Part shown: piece by piece, positions 6,943 through 13,689 of the stretch | Numbering within the stretch: the stretch's first letter is position 1 | Layout: each line of letters begins with the position of its first letter | Assembly (NCBI GenBank): GCA_964403465.1 | Contig: CAYOFY010000043.1 | Coordinates: 1-13,689 of the forward strand | Length of the DNA: 13,689 nucleotides | DNA from: JAFGKM01 sp964403465 | GTDB taxonomy: Bacteria > Ratteibacteria > UBA8468 > B48-G9 > JAFGKM01 | Direction of reading: 5' to 3' | The notes under the pieces: generated by a model | Told to the model about the DNA's origin: nothing | The model's database searches: none | The model's input: only the letters and a program-made list of their open reading frames with translations | Translations under genes and position numbers: made by a program

Positions 6943-8412
6943 ATGAAAAATGCTGTAAGGAAGATAAGATTTGGCAGCAAGGTTTTGATAATCGGTTACG
7001 GCTCTGTATCAAAGTGCACGCTACCCATCCTGTTGCAGCATATGGATGTCCCTCTCAAGAATATAACAATCATTGACTTTGAAGACAAGAGAAAAGCTCT
7101 TAAGAAATGGACCGACAGGGGCATAAGATTCTCAAGGGAGAGAATAACCGAACAGAACCTCGGCAGGATCCTTTCAAGATATCTTGAAAACGGCGGGTTA
7201 CTCATAGATCTTGCGTGGAACATCGGCTGCTCGGACATAGTAGGATGGTGCCATCAAAACAACGTTCTGTACGTAAATACCTCCGTGGAGGAGTGGGATT
7301 CCGAGGGAAGCATCTTCATAAAAAGTCCCTTTGAAAAATCTCTTTACTTCAGGCAGATGGAACTTCGCAGGTTGACCAGGAACTGGAAAAACTCTCCAAC
7401 CGCCATTGTTGACCACGGAGCAAATCCAGGGCTGATTTCGCATTTCACCAAACAGGCCCTCGTTGACATAACCCGCAGAATAATAAGGGATAGGAAAGTC
7501 TCTGACTCCGCGGGCAAGAAACTCGTGCAACTTATGGAATCGAAAAATTTTGCACAGGTTGCAATGTCTATCGGAGTAAAAGTCATACACTGCAGCGAGC
7601 GGGACACGCAGGTGACCAGCATGCCCAAGAGAGTGAACGAGTTTGTCGGCACCTGGAGCATAGAAGGATTGAGAGAGGAAGGAACGGCACCCGCAGAAAT
7701 GGGCTGGGGCACGCACGAAAAATACCTTCCCAGGAATGCGCACGTTCCTCCCTACGGACCCAGGAATCAGATATTCCTTGCGCAAATGGGAATGAACACC
7801 TGGGTGCGTTCATGGATTCCTGAACAGGAAATTGTCGGCATGGTCATAAGGCACGGTGAAACATTCGGCATCTCCAACAGCCTCACTGTCAGGGAAAACG
7901 GCAGGATTGTTTACAGACCGACGGTTCATTACGCATACATGCCCTGCCACGAGACACTTTCGTCGCTCCATGAACTCAGGTGCAGGAACTATGAAATGCA
8001 ACCCGAGTTGAGAATTCTGGAAGACCACGAAATCGTCTCCGGGGCAGATATTCTCGGAGCGCTTCTGATGGGGCACACGTACAATTCGTGGTGGACCGGA
8101 AGCATACTTGACATAGAAGAGGCAAGGAAACTCGCCCCGGGACAGAATGCAACTACCATACAGGTGGCACTGGGTGTTGTCACGGCGGTAATGTGGATGA
8201 TTGAAAATCCAAGGGAAGGGCTCTGCCTCCCCGATGATCTACCTCATGATTACGTGCTTGAGATAGCAAAACCTTGGCTGGGAAGATTCGTTTCCAGACC
8301 TTATAACTGGACGCCACTCAAAAACAGGAAGGTCTTCTTCAGGGAGAATCCGGAGAACAGTGCTGACGAATCCGACCCCTGGCAGTTCAAGAACTTTCTT
8401 TTTGTGCCATAA
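6943..8412 (+). CDS. hss: Homospermidine synthase (NAD+-dependent)
   Basis: Bacterial homospermidine synthase, which uses NAD+ to condense two putrescines (or spermidine plus putrescine) to sym-homospermidine; cytoplasmic. The Rossmann fold starts at once with VLIIGYGSVSK (G18, G20). Family hallmarks follow: DHGANPGLISHF at 157-168, VAMSIGVKVIHCSERDTQ, and GTWSIEGLREEG..PAEMGWGTHEK, where W238 appears to match the active-site tryptophan known from bacterial homospermidine synthases. With 489 residues it is close to family length (about 480). ATG 6943 is chosen because GGAGG lies eight bases upstream; TTG 6907 is less likely. It leads an operon with an ornithine decarboxylase-family gene 27 bases downstream, which would supply its substrate. 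Carboxynorspermidine dehydrogenase is a related fold, but the TWSIEG and GWGTHEK blocks favour homospermidine synthase. Confidence 0.92.
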   Translation: MKNAVRKIRFGSKVLIIGYGSVSKCTLPILLQHMDVPLKNITIIDFEDKRKALKKWTDRGIRFSRERITEQNLGRILSRYLENGGLLIDLAWNIGCSDIVGWCHQNNVLYVNTSVEEWDSEGSIFIKSPFEKSLYFRQMELRRLTRNWKNSPTAIVDHGANPGLISHFTKQALVDITRRIIRDRKVSDSAGKKLVQLMESKNFAQVAMSIGVKVIHCSERDTQVTSMPKRVNEFVGTWSIEGLREEGTAPAEMGWGTHEKYLPRNAHVPPYGPRNQIFLAQMGMNTWVRSWIPEQEIVGMVIRHGETFGISNSLTVRENGRIVYRPTVHYAYMPCHETLSSLHELRCRNYEMQPELRILEDHEIVSGADILGALLMGHTYNSWWTGSILDIEEARKLAPGQNATTIQVALGVVTAVMWMIENPREGLCLPDDLPHDYVLEIAKPWLGRFVSRPYNWTPLKNRKVFFRENPENSADESDPWQFKNFLFVP

Positions 8413-8439
8413 TGGTGGTACGATAAGACGGAGGAACCC

Positions 8440-9645
8440 ATGGCATTCACAATGACGGATGAAACAAAACAGATTGTCCTGCAGAAAATAGCGAAGGCGC
8501 GTGGAACCCCTGTTTTTGTCATAGACCTGGCACAGGTCAGAAAGAACTATCTCAGATTCAAAGAAAACTTCCCCGACGTTCAGGTCTATTACGCGGTCAA
8601 GGCAAATTCAAATCCCCTGATTGTGAAAACCCTCTTTGACCTCGGAGCAAGTTTTGACGTCGCGTCCCTGCCGGAATTTCACCTTGTGCGCGAGAACATT
8701 GAGCACATGCTCCCTTCGGAACAGCAGGAATTCATATGGGAGAAAATAATCTACGCCCATCCGATAAAAATGATAAAAACACTGCATGAACTTGAACCCT
8801 ATAAACCGCTTGTCACGTTTGACAATTCCGATGAACTGGAAAAGATAAAAAAACACTGCCCGAGTGCGGGAATTGTCCTGAGGATAGAAGTTCCAAACAA
8901 AGGCTCCGTTGTCAATCTTTCGTCCAAATTCGGGGCAAGCAGAGAAGATGCCGTGAACCTTGCCCTGAAGGCATTTGAGATGGGGTTTCTGGTGGAGGGA
9001 CTCAGTTTTCATGTTGGAAGCCAGTGCACGAACCTTGACAATTACAGGAACGGATTGAATTTCGCCGCCGAGGTATTTGACGAGGTCGAAAAGAAAGGGC
9101 ACAGGATACGGAATTCAAAAACCGGCAGAAGGATTCTGGATATCGGCGGAGGGTTTCCCGCAGAGGAGTATGGTTCTGATGTCATTCCGTTTGAGGAACT
9201 GGCCGGAAAACTCAACGCGGAGATGAAAAAATTGTTCCCGGACAATATAGAGTTCATCGCCGAACCAGGAAGATTTCTCGTTGCCAATACATGCACGCTT
9301 GTCGTGACAGTCGTCGGAAGGGCATTCAGGCACGGAACGATATCCTATTACGTGGATGACGGCATTTACGGGACTTTCTCCGGACAGGTATTTGATCATC
9401 AAATATATCCTCTGAAATCGTTCAAGGAAGGGAAGGAAGAAAAATGCGTTATTTTTGGACCGACGTGCGACGGTTTTGACACCATATCCCCAAGCACGAA
9501 CGACAGGAAGAATCCCTGCGGGTTCCTGCCGAGGATGGAACTGGGCGAATTGCTTTACGCAGAAAACATGGGTGCATATACACTTGCATCCGCAACAAAT
9601 TTCAACGGGTTTCCAATCGTGAAAACCGTTTACGTCAATAAATAA
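8440..9645 (+). CDS. Ornithine/lysine decarboxylase, PLP fold type III (alanine racemase-like)
   Basis: Eukaryote-like decarboxylase that makes putrescine from ornithine (or cadaverine from lysine). The PLP lysine is K54 in YYAVKANSNP. Other cofactor residues are visible: H191 in SFHVGSQ, GGGFP at 236-240, EPGR at 275-278 and GAYT near the C-terminus. The specificity segment reads GPTCDGFD (C343, D344); CDG-[LF]-D is the ornithine decarboxylase form, unlike the ESGD type of diaminopimelate decarboxylase, so ornithine is the favoured substrate. Length (401) is typical. The start has GGAGGA at 8430-8435; a later ATG (8452) is less well placed. The neighbouring homospermidine synthase consumes putrescine, supporting the call. 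Its stop overlaps the ligase start in TAATG, so the two are probably translationally coupled. Confidence 0.9.
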   Translation: MAFTMTDETKQIVLQKIAKARGTPVFVIDLAQVRKNYLRFKENFPDVQVYYAVKANSNPLIVKTLFDLGASFDVASLPEFHLVRENIEHMLPSEQQEFIWEKIIYAHPIKMIKTLHELEPYKPLVTFDNSDELEKIKKHCPSAGIVLRIEVPNKGSVVNLSSKFGASREDAVNLALKAFEMGFLVEGLSFHVGSQCTNLDNYRNGLNFAAEVFDEVEKKGHRIRNSKTGRRILDIGGGFPAEEYGSDVIPFEELAGKLNAEMKKLFPDNIEFIAEPGRFLVANTCTLVVTVVGRAFRHGTISYYVDDGIYGTFSGQVFDHQIYPLKSFKEGKEEKCVIFGPTCDGFDTISPSTNDRKNPCGFLPRMELGELLYAENMGAYTLASATNFNGFPIVKTVYVNK

Positions 9646-11195
9646 TGATTCCACTTTACGATGAATTCAATTCACTGGGCGAAATGCTGCGGGGTTCGGC
9701 CCTCAGATTGAAAGACAGGACCGCAGTAATTTTCCAGCAGATGCCGGTCTCCTATGCCCAGATAGAATCTTTTTCAAACCGATTTGCGAATTTTCTCAGG
9801 GAAAAAGGTGTTGGAAAAGGCGACAGGATAGGGTTGTACTGTGTAAACTCGCAGTGGTTTGTTATTGCCTATTTCGGAATACTCAAGACAGGTGCTACCG
9901 TTGTACCCGTGAATCTCCTCCTCAGCGCGGAGGAGATTCAGTACATACTCATGGATTCCGGGGCGGCAGGACTTGTCTATTTTGAAGCATTTGAAAATAA
10001 TATCTCGTCAATAAAAAACACTCTGCATGACCTCCGATTCATGGTTACCGTCGGCAAACCCGGAATCCAGGGAACTTCAACCCTTGGCGAAATACTCAGA
10101 AGCGGGCCGGATGACTTCCGGATTCCCCTGATGGACCAGAAAGAGGATGTTGCGGCGATTCTATATACATCGGGAACCACCGGTCAGCCCAAGGGAGCAA
10201 TGCTGACACACAGAAACCTGCTCTTCAACGTGAACTCGGTTCTGCAGATCCTCAACGTTGACGAAAAAGATGTCTTCCTCACGGTTCTGCCTCTATTCCA
10301 CGCTTTCGGAGCCACAGCCGGAATGATCACCCCCCTTGCCGCAGGGTCAACGATCGCGGCGGTCCCAAGATTCGCCCCGGGTGACGTTGCCCAGGTAATC
10401 AGGGAAACAGAATCCACGATTTTCCTTGGCGTCCCTTCCATGTACAAAATGATAACAGACCTTCCTGATGAAAGAATCCCTGATTTCCGTTCACTGCGTT
10501 TCTGCATATCAGGAGGAGATGCACTACCCGCGGAGATACTGGAACGTTTTGAGGGGAAATACCATGTGCTGATTTACGAAGGCGACGGCCCGACGGAGTG
10601 TTCCCCCGTAACGGCGGTAAACCCGATAGGTGGCAAGCGCAAACTCTGCTCCATCGGAAAGACTGTCCCGGGAGTTGATATGAGGATTGTTGATGACAAT
10701 GGAAACGAACTGAAACAGGGAGAGACAGGAGAACTGGTTGTAAGGGGTGAAAATGTCATGAAGGGATACTTCAAACGGCCGGAAGATACGCGGGAATCCT
10801 TTTTCGGCGAGTGGTTTCGCACAGGCGACATTGGATACCGCGACGAGGAAGACTATTTTTACATTGTTGACAGGAAAAAGGACATGGTCATCGTCAGCGG
10901 AATGAACGTATACCCCAGGATGGTTGAAAACGTTCTCCGCAGACATCCGGCAGTCGCAGAAGCCGCGGTGGTTCCGGAACCCCACCCTGTCCACGGGGAG
11001 ATTCCCAGAGCAGTCATCGTATTGAAACCCGGGGCAACCGCAACACGGAGGGAAATTCTGAAATTCTGTTCGGAACACCTCGGCCGGCATGAGATACCGC
11101 GTATCATAGAGATTGTTGCCGAATTGCCCAGGACACCAACAGGCAAGGTATTGAAAAGACTGCTGCGGTCAGGAAGAAAAAGATACTATAATTGA
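9645..11195 (+). CDS. AMP-forming acyl-CoA synthetase (FadD-like)
   Basis: Adenylate-forming ligase of 516 residues that should activate a carboxylic acid through an acyl-AMP, most often to acyl-CoA. The P-loop is YTSGTTGQPKG at 174-184. Next are the YEGDGPTECSPVT motif (a Gly-Pro variant of the usual YG-x-TE), GELVVRGENVMKGY, WFRTGDIGYRDEEDYFYIVDRKKDMVIVSG in two successive motifs, and catalytic K501 in PTGK. All parts of the N- and C-terminal domains are present. Chain length and substrate cannot be read; long- or medium-chain acids are usual for this group. It overlaps the decarboxylase gene by one base (TAATG) and has no clear ribosome site of its own, so coupled translation is likely. 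No acyltransferase or carrier protein lies in the window, leaving its link to polyamines unproven. Confidence 0.92.
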   Translation: MIPLYDEFNSLGEMLRGSALRLKDRTAVIFQQMPVSYAQIESFSNRFANFLREKGVGKGDRIGLYCVNSQWFVIAYFGILKTGATVVPVNLLLSAEEIQYILMDSGAAGLVYFEAFENNISSIKNTLHDLRFMVTVGKPGIQGTSTLGEILRSGPDDFRIPLMDQKEDVAAILYTSGTTGQPKGAMLTHRNLLFNVNSVLQILNVDEKDVFLTVLPLFHAFGATAGMITPLAAGSTIAAVPRFAPGDVAQVIRETESTIFLGVPSMYKMITDLPDERIPDFRSLRFCISGGDALPAEILERFEGKYHVLIYEGDGPTECSPVTAVNPIGGKRKLCSIGKTVPGVDMRIVDDNGNELKQGETGELVVRGENVMKGYFKRPEDTRESFFGEWFRTGDIGYRDEEDYFYIVDRKKDMVIVSGMNVYPRMVENVLRRHPAVAEAAVVPEPHPVHGEIPRAVIVLKPGATATRREILKFCSEHLGRHEIPRIIEIVAELPRTPTGKVLKRLLRSGRKRYYN

Positions 11196-11319
11196 ACATT
11201 TTGATTCCTGCAGGTGGAAAAGCCCATCCCCGAAAGACTCTATGAGATTTGCAGGAAGAACCTGTTCCCGGGGAATGTGCCACAAACTTTTGCGAAAAAA
11301 CATATAACGGAGGATGAAA
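11196..11319 (+). other. Short gap with no clear gene; possible remnant ORFs
   Basis: The gap ends in GGAGG at 11309-11313, which serves ATG 11320. A GTG-started frame 11214-11360 would encode 48 residues with protein-like composition (VEKPIPERLYEICRKNLF at its start) but has no ribosome site and overlaps the next gene. A second frame from TTG 11192 reads LNILIPAGGKAHPRKTL then stops, and resembles the start of sugar-nucleotidyltransferases. Either could be chance. No terminator or convincing promoter is visible. Confidence 0.3.
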
Positions 11320-12918
11320 ATGAGAATAGAGGTTCCTGTGTACCGCTGCATCTCAAATGATGACGGAGACGGTCTTAAGCTGGTTGAGAAACCACATCAC
11401 GTGAGCAAGGTTGCCGGACCGGTGGCAAGTCTGAAAGGAACACCCGTTGATTGTCTCTGCTGGTGTCTGGCTGAAGAGGTTACCAGCTACAAATCGGACG
11501 TGATAGAGACCATATATGAGATGTATGAAAAACGGAAAAATATTCCTGGTTTTGACGGCAAAGAGACCGACCTCGCTTATACGCTCTATAAGCAGGGTAT
11601 CGACTACCTGCCAATCCTGATTGAACACGCCCATAGACAGCGCATTGATTTTTATGCCAGTTTCCGAATGAACGATACCCATCATAAGTCTCATCCCGAC
11701 GGTCCGCTTGCGCCTGAATTCTGGAAAACGCATCCTGAATACCGCATCTGGGGAGAGACGGATGCCAAGTCCTATTACAATGCGGGGATGGACTTCTCGT
11801 TTGATGAGGTGCGAAACCGCAAGTTCAATTCAATAAGCGAGGTGGCAAGAAATTATGCTGTTGACGGGGTGGAACTTGATTTTTCACGCTGTCCCTACCT
11901 CTTCCAGCCTGAGGAAGCATGGGAAAAAAGAGGCATCCTCACAAAATTTATTATGCGGCTTCGTGCGGAACTTGACAGGATAGGGAAAGAAAGAGGCAAA
12001 CCCGTTCCCGTGATGGTCAGGACGGTCTTCTCCGAAAAAGCGCTGCGACACGCAGGCATTGATTTGCACACATGGATTAACGAGGGGTTGTGTGACATAC
12101 TTGTATTGACCGACCTTGCCAATACCTTCAGGGCAGACTTTGAGCCATGGCTTTCGCTATGTCGGAAGAACGGCGTACCTTTTTATCCTGCGGTTGAAAG
12201 CGCCACCCACATTGACAGGAGAAACTTTCACGATATCTTCACCAATCCAGACGCTCCCCCGCACAATTACGGAGCCCCCGGGGATTTTGTATTGAGACTG
12301 AGAGCAGCAGTCCAGAATTATCTTTCAAAAGATATCTCCGGCATTTATCTTTTCAACATGCCTCCCCGGCCCAATTTCTGCTCTCCGCCAGAATACCTGA
12401 AGGAGTTATACAACCTCCTGCATCGAGACAAACTCTATCACTTCTGGAAAGAATTGCCGCTCTACGTGGAGGCAATGCGCCCCGCAAAATATCATCAAAC
12501 GATAGAATTTCCAACTTATGGAGAAGACATCGGCGGTCCCGACTCGCGTGTTACGATAAGTTTCAGACAGATGGCTGTTCCATTCCCACATGCGTCCGTT
12601 AAGTATCACCAGTCATCGGTCGTGCCTCCGGGACTGTTGACGTATAACTTGAACAGCTCTGATATTCAGGAAAGCGCGATAAGCCGCCGCAGACAGCCAG
12701 CAGGCAGGATTCCTTCAGGTTTCAAGCTCAAGTCTCACGAACTGATAGAATTCCACCTGCCGGGAACTGCCCTGCGCAAAGGGGGCAATAAACTTGAATT
12801 CTCCATGCCAAAGCCTCCAACCGAACGCGACCCTTATGTATATATTTTTGAACTGGATGTCAGAGTGCGGTTCCGGGATACCAGGCGAGGAAAACGGCGG
12901 AATGATTGTAGAAGGTAA
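11320..12918 (+). CDS. Cytoplasmic TIM-barrel glycoside-hydrolase-like protein
   Basis: A 532-residue protein resembling uncharacterised glycosyl-hydrolase-like families (GHL10-type barrels) common in Planctomycetota, Lentisphaerota and related candidate phyla. The barrel covers about residues 45-370. FYASFRMNDTHH and the PLAPEFWKTHPEYRIWGE stretch are typical of the family. YAVDGVELDFSRCPYLF (D182, E185, D187) is the strand-end motif where catalytic acids would be expected. Residues about 400-510 form a predicted beta-sandwich (SRVTISFRQ... and ALRKGGNKLEFSMP). No signal peptide is present, so it acts in the cytoplasm or is not a classic polysaccharide hydrolase. ATG 11320 is preferred over in-frame ATG 11314 because GGAGG (11309-11313) directly abuts the latter. 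CGN arginine codons exceed AGR here, unlike nadE. It is followed closely by a URO-D-like gene, suggesting a shared catabolic role; the substrate is unknown. Confidence 0.75.
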   Translation: MRIEVPVYRCISNDDGDGLKLVEKPHHVSKVAGPVASLKGTPVDCLCWCLAEEVTSYKSDVIETIYEMYEKRKNIPGFDGKETDLAYTLYKQGIDYLPILIEHAHRQRIDFYASFRMNDTHHKSHPDGPLAPEFWKTHPEYRIWGETDAKSYYNAGMDFSFDEVRNRKFNSISEVARNYAVDGVELDFSRCPYLFQPEEAWEKRGILTKFIMRLRAELDRIGKERGKPVPVMVRTVFSEKALRHAGIDLHTWINEGLCDILVLTDLANTFRADFEPWLSLCRKNGVPFYPAVESATHIDRRNFHDIFTNPDAPPHNYGAPGDFVLRLRAAVQNYLSKDISGIYLFNMPPRPNFCSPPEYLKELYNLLHRDKLYHFWKELPLYVEAMRPAKYHQTIEFPTYGEDIGGPDSRVTISFRQMAVPFPHASVKYHQSSVVPPGLLTYNLNSSDIQESAISRRRQPAGRIPSGFKLKSHELIEFHLPGTALRKGGNKLEFSMPKPPTERDPYVYIFELDVRVRFRDTRRGKRRNDCRR

Positions 12919-12922
12919 GACC

Positions 12923-13689
12923 ATGGGCAGACAGAACGACGGAATATACGGAATGCTTGCCCGGGAAGAAATGTGTGAAAGCGCGAGAAAACTGAGAGAC
13001 ACGTATCAAATTAAGCCAGGCGCGCCGCTATTCCAGCGGGAATTCGGTTTTCTTTCCCTTGAACTGTGGCAAAAAGAACAGGGAATGCCTTCTGATGTCC
13101 CCCTGCAACAACTCTTCGGCTTTGAGGAGCCGGGCAATCATCACCTGGGTGGAGCCGGATGGTGCGAGGCCGGTTTCATGCCACCCTTCACCGAGGAGAT
13201 TATAGAAGACCGGGGTGACTACGAAGTTGTCAGGGATAAAGCCGGACGCCATGTGCTCTGTTTCAAAGGGCGCAGGCAGGGCTTCATGCCGGAGTACCTT
13301 GACCATCCCGTAAGAGACATGAAAACCTGGGAAGAGAGATGCAAGTGGCGCCTCAACCCGGAAACCCCGGAACGGTACAATAATCTGCAGGAAACACTGG
13401 ACGCGGCCAAGGAAGAAGCCCGGACAGGTAAGATGATATCGCAGATGGTCGTGGGAGGTTACATGTACCTGCGCAGTCTCATGGGACCGGAGGGACTGTT
13501 ATACAAGTTCTATGACGAGCCGGAACTGATAAACGACTGCATGAAAACATGGTTTGAACTGGCAGATTCCGTGATATCAAGACACCAGGAACAACTTACC
13601 ATTGACGAACTTTTCATAGGCGAAGACATCTGCTACAACAAGGGACCCTTGATATCACCCGACATGATAAAGGAATTCCTGTTTCCGTA
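12923..13689 (+). CDS. Uroporphyrinogen decarboxylase (URO-D) superfamily protein, partial (3' end outside window)
   Basis: The frame is open for 255 codons to the window edge. Its first part (QREFGFLSLELWQKE) and the block DELFIGEDICYNKGPLISP (E234, D235, K240, G241, S245, P246) mark it as a member of the URO-D superfamily. This set is the MtaA/CmuA-like, non-heme-pathway group that is abundant in Planctomycetota and relatives; several superfamily members transfer methyl groups between corrinoids and thiols. It is unlikely to be true HemE, as the usual N-terminal substrate-binding motif of HemE is not seen. A role with the upstream glycosidase-like protein, for example on methylated sugars or aromatic ethers, is only inference. 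ATG 12923 has GAAGG seven to eight bases upstream. In-frame ATG 12902 would overlap the upstream gene. The start is four bases after the upstream stop, so co-transcription is likely. Confidence 0.8.
   Translation, partial: MGRQNDGIYGMLAREEMCESARKLRDTYQIKPGAPLFQREFGFLSLELWQKEQGMPSDVPLQQLFGFEEPGNHHLGGAGWCEAGFMPPFTEEIIEDRGDYEVVRDKAGRHVLCFKGRRQGFMPEYLDHPVRDMKTWEERCKWRLNPETPERYNNLQETLDAAKEEARTGKMISQMVVGGYMYLRSLMGPEGLLYKFYDEPELINDCMKTWFELADSVISRHQEQLTIDELFIGEDICYNKGPLISPDMIKEFLFP

Noticed and set aside
11301..11313. TATAAC as a -10 for the glycosidase-like gene
   Set aside because: There is no matching -35, and the transcript would start within or after the Shine-Dalgarno, leaving no usable ribosome site.
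12923..13689. Annotation as heme-pathway HemE
   Set aside because: The URO-D fold signature is present, but the sequence follows the MtaA/CmuA-like group (EDICYNKGPLISP) and lies beside a glycosidase-like gene, with no heme genes nearby.

Overview
The window reads as ordinary bacterial chromosome from an uncultivated lineage. All nine genes lie on the + strand and are tightly packed. Base composition is near balanced. Arginine is mostly AGA/AGG and ATA is a common isoleucine codon in the core genes. That style, with a periplasmic-sensor kinase, an HD-GYP regulator, a bacterial homospermidine synthase and a glycosidase-like/URO-D-like pair, fits candidate phyla around Omnitrophota/PVC or Nitrospirota. 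I infer this from gene style only; no marker gene here fixes the taxonomy.

Layout. Positions 1-339 hold no gene. They contain an imperfect inverted-repeat element (about 61-238) that looks like a MITE or REP-type element, followed by a likely promoter (280-306) and a strong Shine-Dalgarno (340-346). Next comes a signalling operon with overlapping genes: a hybrid-input histidine kinase (amino-acid-binding-protein-like sensor, one membrane segment, Cys-rich GAF-like domain, PAS, HisKA, HATPase), a receiver/HD-GYP response regulator that should hydrolyse cyclic di-GMP, and a glutamine-dependent NAD+ synthetase whose upstream ATG overlaps the regulator's stop.

A good sigma-70 promoter (5684-5712) then drives a single exported alpha/beta hydrolase (5742-6734) whose arginine codon use differs strongly from nadE next to it.

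A second strong promoter (6814-6842) and a leader of about 94 nt precede a polyamine operon: homospermidine synthase, an ornithine/lysine decarboxylase-family enzyme, and an AMP-forming acyl-CoA synthetase joined to the decarboxylase by a TAATG overlap. The first two genes together can make putrescine and condense it to homospermidine. The role of the ligase is open: it may supply an acyl group for a conjugate or simply be co-transcribed.

After a 124-nt gap, the last region holds a cytoplasmic TIM-barrel glycoside-hydrolase-like protein and the first 255 codons of a URO-D-superfamily protein that runs off the window. Such pairs suggest a carbohydrate or methyl-group catabolic locus continuing downstream. 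No tRNA, rRNA, CRISPR, transposase gene or convincing Rho-independent terminator was seen.
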